From NCBI GenBank assembly GCA_035235625.1, contig CP141150.1, positions 30,024,756 to 30,088,755 on the forward strand: a stretch of DNA of 64,000 nt. Direction: 5' to 3'. This DNA comes from Saururus chinensis. Lineage: Eukaryota > Streptophyta > Magnoliopsida > Piperales > Saururaceae. The notes under the pieces were generated by a model. The model did no database searches and had not been told where the DNA came from. It worked only from the letters and a program-made list of their open reading frames with translations. Below, in pieces: positions 13,291-24,460 of this stretch. Each line of letters starts with the position of its first letter. Positions within the stretch are counted from its first letter, which is position 1. A program made the position numbers and the translations under genes.

Positions 13291-13499
13291 AAATATTGGC
13301 AAGCAATGTGGCTTGAATGTGTAACGCCAGCAATTCAATCACAACATACAGAACCTGAAGCTGCTGCACGAGTCCCATTTTTTACCAGAACCTGCCTGAA
13401 ATTCTCCAACCCTTACATTTTTCTTCAACGAATTACTTGTTAAACTTCCAAGTGTTTACAGTCAAGTCTGAATCACCTTGGCCCGTGCAAATGCTGCTT

Positions 13500-14042
13500 G
13501 AATCTGCCTTCTCAAATCGAAATGGTCCATTCACGTAGAAAACGAGAGTCTCTCTTTTTATTTGTTGGACGACAACCACAAACACAAACAATAACAGGAT
13601 GAAGGGTTTGTTTATTTATACCTTTAAAAACTGACACTGACAACAAAGAGGGAAGGATGCCCGGGCACGTATTTATATTTATTCCCACTTTGATTAAATT
13701 ATTAAATTTGATCGCCTAGTATCTTGATGACCGCACTGAACTTAGCACTCAAAGCCATCTGGGAGGCTTCCTCCACATGCGTTTAGCACCCACCGGATGG
13801 GCAAGTCAAGTTCGACATTAACTACACACCGGAATTGAGGGCACTGCAAAGGCAAACAGCTGCCTCAAGGGCAAGCAAACCATCAATTACAGAGCAGCAA
13901 GGTTGAGTCGTTAAGGATACTCCAAGCGGACCTGCACATACTCTCAATCGGGCAAACTTCAACAGATGGTACTGGAACTTGAGCTGTTACCAAGAGAAGA
14001 GGATGAGAAAAACTGCCGAAGAACCTTTTGACGCCATTTAAA
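13500..14042 (-). pseudogene. 8-cysteine hydrophobic-seed-protein-like pseudogene 2
   Basis: A diverged minus-strand copy of the gene intact at 16474-16806. The block starts at ~13500 with the shared 3' flank (CTTCTCAAATCGAAATGGTCC) and runs to the start codon at ~14038. The first codons give MASKGSSAVFL; a deletion in the signal-peptide region then shifts the frame into a stop. Further small gaps follow, although the stretches for CCSL and the C-terminal cysteines remain recognisable. It is the most diverged copy in the cluster, so probably the oldest. The promoter homology ends just upstream of the ATG, where a ~175-bp repeat block begins. Confidence 0.85.
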
Positions 14043-14099
14043 AATATGGATGTTTCCTATTCAGTTTGAGTTCAAATTTATATTTATATCTATACTATT

Positions 14100-15570
14100 T
14101 TTAAAGTGGAAAATTGGGTAGATATTTTATCATTATGTACCTACATTGCACTTTGAAATGAACTTTTAATCAATTTAGAAAAAGTGAGAAGGGGTGGGGG
14201 GATATTTTTTTCACTCTATAACTATAAGAGCTTTTAATCAATTTAGAATTCAAGAAATTTAAAATACTATAATAATTTCTTAAATATATGTACATAAATA
14301 TAAATATTAAAGTGAGAAAGAAGGTGGAGATTTTTGCCGCTCTATATTTATATTGCCCTTTGAAAGGAACTTTTAATTAAGGGAAATTTATTTAAATAAT
14401 AATTTTTTAAAAAATATTTACCAATTTAAACTATTTTGGAAAATATTTCTCAAAGTGGTGTTACTTTTTGCCACACAGGCGCTAGCGAACGCAAACGCCA
14501 GCAAAGCAACGGGCGCCTGCGTAGCTTTTTTTGAATTTTTTATTTCGTCCTTTAGAAGGACGAAATCAGTACTTCTCTCTGCCCCCTCCCCTCCTCTCTC
14601 TCTCTCTCTTTACTCTCTCTCTCTTCACACACTCTCTCTCTCCTCTCTCTTCACTCTCTCTCTCTTCTCTCCTCTTTCTCTCTCTATTCACTCTCTCTTC
14701 TCTCTCTCCTCTTTCCCTTCTCTCTCTCCTCTTTCTCTCTCCTCTTTAAGAGAATGAATAGAGAGAGAAAGAGGAGAGAGAGTGGAGAGAGAGAAAGAGG
14801 AGAGAAGAGAGAGAGAGTGGAAAGAGAGAGAATGAAGAGAGAGATAGGAGAGAGAGTGAGGAGAGAGAGAGAGAGAGTGAAGAGAGATAGAGGAGAGAGA
14901 GTGAAGAGAGAGAGAGAGGAGGGGAGGGTAAAGAGGGAAATCAGTACATAATATTGATTTTATCTTTCTAAAAGATAAAATAAAAAAATTTTCAAAAAAA
15001 AGCCACGCAGCTGGCGCCTGCGTGGTAAAAAGCAACACTACTTTGGGAAATATTTCCCAAAATGGTTTAAATTGGTAAATATTTTTTAAAAAATTATTAT
15101 TTAAATAAATTTCATATTAATCAATTTAGTATTTAAAAAACCTAAAATATTATGATGATTTCTCTATTATTTATAAACTTGGATTTTATAGTCCTAATTG
15201 GTTTAGAACTTATTAAAGTGGCAAAGGGGCCAAAATTTTTGCCACTATATACCTATATTGTCCTTTCAAAGAAACTTTTAATTAATTTATAATTCAAAAA
15301 ACCTAAACTATTACAATGATTTCTTAAATATGTGTAACCTTATATTTTATATTCCTAATTATTTTAGAACTTATTGAAGTAAAAAGTGGGGCAAAAATTT
15401 TTGCTACTCTATATCTATATTGTCCTTTCAAAGAAACTGTTAATTAATTTACACTTCAAGAAACCTAAAATATTACAATGATTTTTCCAATTAGTATGAC
15501 CTTGGATTTCATAGTCCTAATTAGTTTAGAACTTTTCAAAGTAAGAAAGTGAGAAAGATCTCTCATCTAA
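14100..15570. repeat. Satellite-like block 1, ~175-bp monomers
   Basis: Monomers of about 160-190 bp repeat around the words GGCAAAAATTTTTGCC, CTATATTGTCCTTTCAAAG, AACTTTTAATTAATTTA and CCTAATTAGTTTAGAAC. Clear consecutive monomers lie at ~15190-15560 and more decayed ones at 14100-14380. The block is in the opposite orientation to the related blocks at 21.6-23.0 and 29.8-31.1 kb, and is split by the foldback element at 14383-15113. Confidence 0.8.
14383..15113. mobile_element. Long-armed foldback element with (CT)n/(GA)n core
   Basis: The first ~200 bp (GAAATTTATTTAAATAAT... through GCGCCTGCGTAGC and GTCCTTTAGAAGGACG) return as an imperfect inverted copy in the last ~170 bp. The loop between the arms is itself palindromic: a CT-rich stretch (~14577-14745) followed by a GA-rich stretch (~14757-14935). 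The flanks carry similar AT-rich words (TTTAATTAA left, ATTAATCAA right) that may be ~9-bp target duplications. No transposase is present, so it is non-autonomous; Mutator-type is possible but unproven. Confidence 0.8.
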
Positions 15571-15574
15571 ACTT

Positions 15575-15782
15575 TGATTTGCATGTTCTTGGTGGCGTTT
15601 TAAAGCTATTTTTGTCTACTTGATAATCCCATAGGTTCAGACACAAATTTCATCTTTTGAGAAAGTTATTCTAATAAATTTCATCTATTGAGAAAATTAT
15701 TCTAATAATAAGGCCAATGAGTCAAATAAGCTATTTACCACGTGTTTAATTTTTATAACCTAAGAAAATCTGGGATATTACA
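15575..15782 (+). mobile_element. LTR end fossil, same family as 58487-63163
   Basis: The terminal part resembles the last ~200 bp of the 58.5-63.2 kb element: CCACGTGTTTAATTTTTATAAC, CCTAAGAAAATCTGGGATATTACA. It is a solitary LTR 3' end with no internal region nearby, old and incomplete. Confidence 0.65.
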
Positions 15783-16310
15783 AACTTAGATCAAAGAAGA
15801 ATGAGAAGAAAGACACTACCCCTAAGTTGCCCATATCCACATTTTAACAGCTTAAATATGCCTTCTCAAATCGAAATGGTCCATTTACGTAGAAAACGAG
15901 AATCTCCCTTTTTATTTGTTGGACGACAACCGTTAGCACAAACTACAAACCATCAAAACCTGAAGGGACTTTCAAAGGCAACAATAACAACCAATGACAG
16001 CCGAAGAAGCAATATTTCATGAGTTGTCTATCTATACACTTAATACTGCTTAACATAACCCAAAATCTGTAGTTAAAATTTAAAAACCGACGCTAGAGCT
16101 ATGTTTAGTGACATTTGTTGAAGAGGCATGCCCATATTTCACTTGGCACTTGCGTTTGTCTGACCAGACTAGTTGTCGTCTGGGTTGTACTTAAATGAAG
16201 TAAATGTCAGTAACGAAATCTCACGCTCAACTTAGATCCCCTCAAGACAGGTGCTAAAACAGAAACTTCCACATTTATTATGTACTATTCCAGTACAGAA
16301 AGAGTAAATC

Positions 16311-16316
16311 TTTATT
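16311..16316 (-). terminator. Poly(A) signal of 8-cysteine gene copy A
   Basis: AATAAA on the minus strand (TTTATT on plus), about 160 nt beyond the stop at 16474. Another AATAAA lies closer, near 16413. Both are conserved in the other units. Confidence 0.5.
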
Positions 16317-16473
16317 ACAAAGTGCAAATGACATGCGATACATGCCAAGCCAACATATACATAACGACACTGATAACAAAGAGGGAAGGATGCCCAGCCA
16401 CTTATTTATATTTATTCCCACTTTGATTAAATTATTAATTTGATCATCAAGTATCTTGATGACCGCAGTTAAC

Positions 16474-16806
16474 TTAGCACACAAAACCAACTGGGAAGGA
16501 TCTGCCACATGCGCCTAGCACCACCCCGATGGGCACGTCAAGATTGACAGTAACTATGCCCAAAACATCGGCCTTGAGAGCAGCGCAAAGGCAAACAGCA
16601 GCCTCAAGGTCAACCAAACCCTCCAGTAGAGAGCAGCAAGTCTGATCAGTTGATAAGGTTCCTCCAAGCAGACCCGCACATACTTTCAATTGTACAACAT
16701 CCATCGGGCAAACTTCAGAAGATGGTACTGGAACTTGAGCTGTTACCAAGTAGAAGAGGATGAGGTTGAGGGTGAGAAAAACTGCAAAAGAACCTTTTGA
16801 CGCCAT
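16474..16806 (-). CDS. Secreted 8-cysteine hydrophobic-seed-protein-like (HPS/DC2.15-type lipid-transfer fold) protein, copy A
   Basis: Intact single-exon gene of 110 aa. Residues 1-23 (MASKGSFAVFLTLNLILFYL then VTA) form a signal peptide, followed by a short VPVPSS linker instead of a long proline-rich region. The eight-cysteine motif is complete: C33, C43, C57-C58, C72-L-C74, C100 and C110. [18 protein letters not shown] and a NLDVPI segment are diagnostic of the hydrophobic seed protein/DC2.15/pEARLI1 group. Members are small wall or surface proteins with an all-alpha disulphide-bonded fold; exact ligand and role vary and cannot be read here. A TATA box lies 93 bp before the ATG and poly(A) signals follow. 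It differs from copy C only at residue 62 (E against D). Confidence 0.95.
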   Translation of the reverse strand: MASKGSFAVFLTLNLILFYLVTAQVPVPSSEVCPMDVVQLKVCAGLLGGTLSTDQTCCSLLEGLVDLEAAVCLCAALKADVLGIVTVNLDVPIGVVLGACGRSFPVGFVC

Positions 16807-16898
16807 TCCAAAATATGGATGTTTCAGATGCAGTTTAAGTTCAAATTACTCGCGCTACGAGTATAGGAATGATTGTTTTGTGGTTACAATGGGGAAGG

Positions 16899-16905
16899 AT
16901 TTATA
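16899..16905 (-). promoter_or_regulatory. TATA box of 8-cysteine gene copy A
   Basis: TATAAAT on the minus strand inside GCTATAAATCC, 93 bp upstream of the ATG at 16806. The same box sits at the same distance in the other intact copies and is kept in the orphan promoters. Confidence 0.8.
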
Positions 16906-16929
16906 GCTGCACCAAAGAGAAGCTGGCTT

Positions 16930-17470
16930 AGAAAAAGTAAAATTTTAATTAATGTTACATTAAATTATATCGGTGTGTTTCTCCCAAAATTGAATTCAGT
17001 ACTCAAAAGTGAAAATTGATATCTGATATATAAATAGTTGAATCGTGGCTTATTAATTCTCCAATCCCACCACCAACCACAAGACACGAATTGAGGAATG
17101 GTGCAAGTTTGAGTTTGATGCTATTCCACATATAGGAACTTTTTGTGCAAGTGCGTGAGTGGTTAGAAAAACCTGAGTTTATATCCTTCCAATGCGCAAG
17201 AGATACCATTGAAAATTGAAATTATTGTAAGATCACAAAGATTTAAACACTATAACTATACAAGTACATACTTCCAAGATCATAATGAACATAAGTTATA
17301 TGCAATATAATTATAAGCATTAGATCAGCCCAAATATGCTTATAGTAAACAACTTTGAGTCCAAATTTCATTAGTTTAATATTAGGCCATAGGTTGTCGA
17401 GGATGATTGTGATCAACAGACTTTATATGTGGAGAGTGCCCTTCCCATTCAATATTAGTTTGGCAGCTAC
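16930..17470 (-). repeat. Upstream module of the 8-cysteine gene (copy A)
   Basis: Conserved 5' flank shared with 9180-9775 and 25770-26190. It holds the same short words and no open frame of note. In unit 2 the homology stops at ~26194, where an LTR fragment is joined. Confidence 0.8.
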
Positions 17471-17499
17471 ACGTTTCCCTTCTTCTAGGTACTGTGAAT

Positions 17500-17990
17500 C
17501 TATTTGCAACGCATACCAACAAACCATAGCTAATACAATTCAAGCCTCCGCCACCATGCATATTTGCGACATTTTTTTTGAAATGTCACAAATAAATGGT
17601 GTATTTTTACGCATAAAAATACATAAGGGTATTAGCAATGTATGTAAATATCCGTCACTAATACCCATATTTATAGATATTAGATATAAAAAAAATTAAA
17701 TAAAAAAATAGCGATATTTGAGACCCATAGAGCGGCATGTCGCAAATACCCTAAAGTATCAGCAACAAATAGATATGAGCATCGCAATATTTGCAACGCA
17801 TAGTATTATACATTGCTAATAAACTTCGTATTGGGGATGCATATTAATATGCATCATAAATACCTTGTTGTAGTTGCGACGCACAATTCTATGCGTCACT
17901 AAAGCCCTTAATTTTTTAAAATTTAAAATTCTCAAATATGATTTAATTATATTAATACATACTATATAATTACCAAAAAAATAGGATAAT
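17500..17990. mobile_element. CACTA (En/Spm)-like fragment, present only in unit 1
   Basis: Repeated short words such as TTTGCGACGCA/GCGTCACTAA and TTGCAACGCATAG, in both orientations, resemble subterminal repeats of plant CACTA elements (for example GCGACGCACAATTCTATGCGTCACTAA). No transposase and no complete ends are seen. Unit 2 lacks ~750 bp at this point (joined at ~26194). That reflects either an insertion in unit 1 or a deletion in unit 2. Confidence 0.5.
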
Positions 17991-18127
17991 TTGTATAGTA
18001 TTTGGTGATGTGGGCTCTGACTTTCATAGGCATCGATTCGATAATCGACTATGCGTGGGGGCATGCATACTGGATGTCCAATGATTTATATGTGATGTCC
18101 AACAGTATGAGGGCTCCCATTGAGGTC

Positions 18128-19453
18128 GTATCATATCGGAGTATTTCAAATCACAGTAGAGCATTCCAGAGTAATTCAAATCGCAGTAGAATAAATCAAA
18201 GTAGATTAAATAGGAACATATCAGCATATATCAGATTAGCAAATTATATATCTTAATTAGTATATTACTAATTATGATATGCATTCATATAAATCATATT
18301 AAACTAGAAGGTCAGAAAAACGTACTCCCCTACAATTCCGGAAGTGGCGACATTCAAAGTTACTCATTTCCTCAGGGCGTCCTCACTTTCTAATTCGGAG
18401 ACAGCGGGCAGAACCTCTTCTAACTCCGGAATACTTTTCTCTTTCAATGCCCGTAGGCTACGGGTGGAACTTCCCCTTGACTCGGGATCACTTCACCCTT
18501 CATGTAGGCGTCAGACAGAATCTCCCCATACCCGGAGACACTTTACCCTTTATACGCCTGTAGGCAGTGGACAGAACCTCCCCTTACCCAGAGACACTTT
18601 ACCCTTCAGGCGCCCGTAGGCGGCGGATAGAACCTCCCCTTAATCGGAGACACTTTACCCTTTCCGCACCAGTAGACGACGGACAGATCCTCCCCTTACC
18701 TGAAGACATTTTACCCTTTCTGCACCCGTAGGCGGCGGACAAAACCTCCCCTTGCCCCGGGACGTTTCCCCTATATAGGGTAGCTAACTTGAGGTATAGA
18801 TACTTCAATTGTGTAGAACACTATCGAATTAGCAAAGAACACTTTTTTAAACTGAAGAAAACGGACTCAAAATGACTCCAGAAACTCCACCGGAAGAATG
18901 AATAGAGTTCGGAATTTATAAGAGAAGTCCTGCGAATACACGGCATGTGCGCGCATGTGCGCGCGACACGTGTCGTGCTCCTACTAGCTGAAATGGCAGC
19001 ACTGTGCATGTGACACGCGCGCAGTGAACGCATCATCCCGCATAGCACGGCAGCTATTTTGTCTGTTTCTTAATTTTTTAAAAATATTTTATTATTATTT
19101 TAATCAAATACAATTCAAACTTTAAAACGCGATACTTCTTATCCTGAAGTCGGAATTGCAAGTTCTTGGTACTGATGGACTCGTATCGACAAGCCCTTCG
19201 AAACTAGACCTCACATGGGTAGGTTATCTCACTTTTTTAAAGTAGTTCTTGCCACATTGCACGTTTCCCGAGGTTGTAACTTTCGCTTCCTACCCTCCAT
19301 TTCATGCATTTCTTGGTTCGTTACTCTCGTTACCTTGAGCTCTAACAAAATACGGGAATTTTATCCCTTAAAACTATTTAAAAATTTGACTAAAATTATA
19401 TAATTACACCTAACTCTTTTGGGTTAAGCGTAATTGAAACATGGGGTGCCACA
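18128..19453 (+). mobile_element. Truncated LTR (family of the solo LTR at 55499), unit 1
   Basis: Matches the right two-thirds of the solo LTR at 55499-57505, from the TATCATATCGGAGTATTTCAA region to the end GGGTGCCACA. It includes the ~57-bp GC-rich minisatellite (~18400-18760) and a promoter-like CTATATAGGG at 18771. The left end is missing. No internal retrotransposon genes are attached. Fossil, older than the unit duplication. Confidence 0.85.
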
Positions 19454-20735
19454 ATTGTGATTTTCAACTCTATAAAATAAAACTTCAATGGAAGGATGTA
19501 CTTATGTCACAACTTGGTATTAAATAAGGTGAGTGTGTAAATTAATTTTAAATAGAAGTTTCAGGAATTTATTTTTTTTAAATTAATGTTTATTTAAAAA
19601 AATACTTTTGGAGAGATTTGAGGAGGGGGTAACAGAGATGATCATCTACATAAATTATGTAACACACCTTATTCACTTCTCGCCCCCCATGGTGTTGAAA
19701 TCCTAGTTTTGCCCCTGCATGTACTGTATACTTGTGAAAAAATGTTATTGATTATTTACCTAATAAGAATTACATTCATGCTACCTTGAAGAAGGGGAAC
19801 ATATAAGCCACAAAACAAATCCTGAATGGGAAGGCCACTCTCCACACGTGAAGTTTGTTGGCAACATAATACTTTAAAACATATGGCTTAATATTAAACC
19901 GGTGAGATTTCGACTCACATTGTTTACTATAATCATATTTGGGTTAGTCTGGTACTTATAATTATATGACATGTAACTAATGTTCATTATGATCTTGAAA
20001 GCATATATTTTAACCATAGCATGCAAGGGAAACCTCCATTTGAAACGTACTTAATATTTATTTACACACGCAATGCACTTTCATTCTTGCTAATTAAAAA
20101 CAAACAAAAAATGTCAAACAACAAATTGGGAATTTGTATTGTTATAGTGTTTAATCTATGAGAGTTTAGAATAATTTCAATTTTTAATACTATCTCATGC
20201 ACATTAGAGGGATATAAACTCTTGTTTTTCTTACCATTCACATGCTTGAACAAAAATTTTCAAAGTGGAGAGTGGCCCGAAACTCAAACTTTCACCATTC
20301 CACAATTCTTGTCTTGTCACTGTTGTGGGGATTGGAGAATTAATGAGACATGATTCGGCTATTTCAATATCAAAAATTACTCTTAATTTTTCATAATGTA
20401 CTTGTAAAAGTACTAAAATCAAAAAGTTGATCTAGAATTGCATTAAAAAAAGTTGATCTTGAAAGAAAAACAAACAAATCTCTTTACATTAATACCAATC
20501 TGAAAATTGTAAACAAAGACCAGATATACCAACATGTAATGGTCAATACCAAAGTTCAATTCAATTTTAATGGAAAAAGGGACATATACCAAATTTGGGA
20601 GATACGCATTGACACAATCTAAAGTAACATTAATTAATATGTTACTTTTACTAAGCCAACTTCTTTTTGATGCAACTATAAATCCATCCCTAATGTAACC
20701 ACTAAACAATCAGCCCTATACTCATAGCATTGTAG
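19454..20735 (+). pseudogene. Inverted orphan promoter of an 8-cysteine gene, coding region lost (unit 1)
   Basis: From ~19800 to 20735 the plus strand carries a diverged copy of the upstream module (GGGATTGGAGAATTAATGAGAC, GTTACTTTTACTAAGCCAACTTC). It ends with the 8-cysteine promoter itself: ACTATAAATCCATCCCTAATGTAACCACTAAACAATC, followed by TACTCATAGCA. No ATG, signal peptide or cysteine motif follows. It is the 5' flank of a vanished gene copy pointing opposite to the intact gene. Sequence at 19454-19800 is unidentified. Confidence 0.8.
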
Positions 20736-20739
20736 TAAC

Positions 20740-21640
20740 TAGTCAATGTGTGGTTAATAAAGAGCATTGACTTTTATTTGGCATATAAGTGGATGCGTAC
20801 TATCGCCATTTTTCTATTTAAACCTATAAATGATAAATGGCAAAATTGTTGATATGCACTTGAGGTGATGTGATCTCTATTTAAGCTTAATATAAATGAG
20901 ACAATAAAGCGTAATGACAATTTTACACCACAAATACTACAATAGAATGACAACACGTTTTATTTGTATTTTATAATTCTATGTTTTGTAGTTTTTGGCA
21001 AATATAAGATCAAATATCATATATTTTATTATTAAGATGGACATAGAAAAGGACAAAAATATTCACTCACACCAACTACTTAGGAAAAGTGTATAAAAAC
21101 TAATAATAAAGTAGTTTAAAATTTTATGAGCAACTAAACTCTTGGTCCCTATTATAGAACATCATTGCTTTAGTTGATTCTCACAACTAAAAAGATTAGG
21201 AAACAAAGGATGCGAACGGTAATGTGCAACCCACCACCCAAAAGCCCAACTCTCGAAGGCCCAACACTACCCCCTAGTAAATACCCGCTTATTATGTTTC
21301 ATTCACCTCTTTCCCTTGGGATTTCTCTACTTTAAGGAAACCTACTTTACATAGAAGTTACTTGTGATGACTTTGGAAGGCACTTGGATGGCCATACTTA
21401 TTAGAGCCCTAAAAATGAAAAAGGATATAACTATATGTATTATTATTTTAAAAAGTTAATATAAGCATAATGTGGTAAAATTTTTGGCACCCTTTTGACT
21501 TTGATAATGACTAGTAGAAGTGTACGTGCATAATGCATGTGTTGCACTCCATAGATTTGGAGTCTTACATTATCATATGCAAATTGAGCTTCAACTTTAA
21601 TTATCATACCCAATCTATAGACAAGAGTTCATAAATAATA
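20740..21640. other. Unit 1 spacer without recognised features
   Basis: AT-rich single-copy-like spacer, repeated in unit 2 at ~28890-29800. It contains a CCACCACCCAAAAGCCC patch but no coding signal. Confidence 0.5.
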
Positions 21641-21644
21641 GTTT

Positions 21645-22960
21645 TGGTGTATCGGGGGTAATTTAGGACTTATATGACAAAAATCTCAGCCCCCTTTATC
21701 ACTTTGATAATAATATATATTAGGGGTAATTTAGGATTTTTATGACAAAAATCTTTGCCCCCCTTCTTGCTTTAATAAGTTATAAACTAATTAGGATTAA
21801 GGGTATTTTAGGATTACTATGACAAGAATCTCTACCCCCTTCTCAGTTTAATAATTTTTAAACCAATTAGGATTATTAAAATCAAGGTTATACGTATTGG
21901 AGAAATTACTTTCATATTTTATGTCTCTTGAATTCTAAATTAATTAAATATTTTATTGAAACGGCAATATTGGTATAGAGTGGCAAAACTCTCTTTGGAA
22001 TTTCTATGACAAAAACATCTTCTATTTTTCTCACTGTAATAAGTTCCAAATTAAATAGGACTATGAATCCAAGGTTATATGTATTGGAGAATTTTTTTAA
22101 TATTTTAAGTCTCATCAATTCTAAATTAATTAAAAGTTTCTTTAAAAGGACAATTAAAATAGGTATAGAGTGACAAAATTCTCTTTAGGAATTTTACGAA
22201 AAAAATCTATGGCCCTTTCTCACTTTAATAAGTTCTAAACTCATTAGGACTATGAAATCCAAGGTCATACTAATTGGAGAAATTATTGTTATATTTTAGG
22301 TCTCTTTAAGACTAAATTAATTAATAGTTTGTTTTAAAGGGCAATATAGATATAGAGTGGAAAAAATTTCTGCCCCACTTTTCACTTTAATAAGTTCTAA
22401 ACCAATTATGACCACGAAATCTAAGGTTACACATTTTTGAGAAATCATTCTAATAGTTTAGGTTTTTTGAATTATAAATTAATTAAGAGTTTGTTTGAAA
22501 GGAACGTATAGACATATAGTGGCAAAAATTTGGCACCTTTGTGACTTTAATTAGTTCTAAACCAATTAGAACTATGAAATTCAAGGTTATAAATATTAGA
22601 GAAATCATTGTAATATTTTAGGTTTTTTGAATACTAAATTGATTAAAAGTTCTTTTCAAAGGGCAATATAAGTATAGAGTAAGTATAAAGTGGCAAAAAT
22701 CTCCACCTCATTTCTCACTTTAATATTAATATTTATGTGCATATGTATTTGAGAAATTTTTATAATATTTTAAATTTCATGAATTTTAAATTGATTAAAA
22801 GCTCCTTTCGAAGGGCGATATAGTATAGAGTGACAAAAATCTCCCCTCACCCTTTCTTACTTTTTCTAAATTGATTAAAAGTTCCTTTCAAAGGGCAATA
22901 TATATAGATATAGAATGACAAAATTTCTACCCTTTTTTTACTTTATTAATAGTATAAATA
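21645..22960. repeat. Satellite-like block 2, ~175-bp monomers (unit 1)
   Basis: About seven monomers of ~160-190 bp built around CTTTAATAAGTTCTAAACCAATTAGGA, ATTTTAGGTTTTTTGAATT, AAGTTCTTTTCAAAGGGCAATAT and TAGAGTGGCAAAAAT. Monomer starts (word CTTTAATAAGTTCTAAA) fall near 21842, 22032, 22213, 22385, 22543 and 22717. Orientation is opposite to block 1. Confidence 0.85.
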
Positions 22961-23880
22961 TAAATATAAATTTAAACTCGAACCGCATAAATACAAAATA
23001 CTTTCAAACTGGTGCTGCCAAGGCCATGGCCGCCGGGTGGACCCAAGTCCAGTGGAGGGCGACGACAGCACACCTCGTTGGAGGCTAGCAGAATGGGAAC
23101 CAAGGGGTTCCCTGGAAGAAAAACCCGATCGCAACTCCGCGGAGCTGCGATTCGGTTATAACAAGTTTTCATTATTATGATTATTATTATTATTTCTTCT
23201 CTCATCCCCTTTTTCCATCATATCTCCAATTCATGCATGGAAACTATTCTCCCACTCACCTGAGTCCCATCGAACACGCCAAAGCCCTCATTCTCCACAT
23301 AAAGCCCTCTTTAAAGTGCCTAAGCCCTCTATTATACTTCGAACCCCTTTTTACTTGTCAAACATTATTTTATGCGTTAAACCCTTTTTTTCTCCTTTTC
23401 TCTTCCATTTACATTGTTTTTCTCCTTTTACATGTTGTAAGCTTCTACGACGAGTTGATGCCTCCGATGTGCAACTAAGCTCCACATCAGGCTCTAGAGG
23501 TACAAATATCCGTGTAAAATATGAAAAATAAATTCACTAAAGTGTCGAAATTGCCAGTTGGAAATTGAGTGAGAAAATAGCATACAAGGTTGCAGAAAAT
23601 TGTAGAAAAGTCAAGGATGTTACATTTTCTTGCAAATGAAACAATCATTGTTTTGTTTATTGTATTACTTCTTCCATATGCATTGTTTGTTCGAGAGCCT
23701 ATTCTAGTTCCTTGGTTTCTCTTTCCTCTACCATGAAATGAATTATTTTAAAAAAAATTCCTCCATTTTCCTTTTTCTCTTTGAAATTAAATTTGGATTG
23801 AAAAGCTTAATCCATGGAGGAAAGAGTAAACTTTTTAATACCTGATTTGTGAGTTTCCATAGAAGTCATCAACTCATGCA
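22961..23880. other. Unit 1 spacer with GC-rich patch and short ATT repeat
   Basis: A GC-rich patch at ~23010-23150 (GCCAAGGCCATGGCC, CTCCGCGGAGCTGCG) stands out from AT-rich DNA and is followed by a short (ATT)n run. Open frames at 23233-23530 are unlike any family I know and differ in length between units, so I do not call a gene. Confidence 0.45.
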
Positions 23881-23887
23881 TACTTAA

Positions 23888-24460
23888 TTATGATAAATCT
23901 CTTACCTCTTCAATAGCGGCCACAACATGTTCAAATTTGGCTGACATGCTTCTTAATCCTTTTTCCACAATCTTCTTATCCAAAATGCTATTTGCATAAC
24001 TTATAATTTGATTAACTATGGTAGAAAATCTAGAATTGAAATCTTGAATATTCTCACTATGCCAAATTATCAAAATCCCTCTATAAAGTTTGAAGCTTAA
24101 TAGAAATTATATTTTTGGTCTCGTAAAATTAATTTTTCAAATTTTCACATACTTCTTTAGATCTTGTTCAAGTTATAATTCTTTAAAAAATTATTTTGCT
24201 CACCGCTTGTTGTATGTTAAATAGGGCTTTTACTTTTTGTTTTTTGTTCTCTTTGTATGTCTTCATCTTCTCTTCATCCAAAGTGCATATGACTTCTCCG
24301 TCTTCTAGTTCTTCGTCATTTATATGCTCTAAAAATCATAGTTTTCCCCATTAAATGTCTTTAATGAAAGTTTCTCTGATGAAGAACGTGAGCATTACGC
24401 CATAGTGGTTTAAGGGATCCCAATGGGTTTGCTAGATTGGCTTTGATACGTAATTTGTTG
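23888..24460 (-). mobile_element. Ty1-copia gag fossil with degenerate primer site (unit 1)
   Basis: The minus strand encodes a gag-like stretch (IQDFNSRFSTIVNQIISYAN and FEHVVAAIEEVRDLS) typical of copia gag in plants. About 370 bp upstream in that orientation, TATCAAAGCC resembles the initiator-methionine tRNA primer site next to a 5' LTR. No pol domains are attached. Broken fossil with several breaks; the same fossil recurs in unit 2. Confidence 0.8.

Noticed and set aside
14455-15038. Open frames rich in Ser/Leu or Arg/Glu
   Set aside because: They are translations of the (CT)n and (GA)n tracts of the foldback element.
18344-18619. Repeated ~90-codon frame beginning MATFKVTHFLRASSLS, also at 26478 and 56340
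   Set aside because: It lies in the LTR minisatellite region; the 57-bp period (19 codons) keeps it open and its length varies between copies.
23233-23531. Possible small gene (MHGNYSPTHLSPIEHAK...), repeated at 31454
   Set aside because: The frame shifts between the two units and ends differently, and no similarity or start context supports it.
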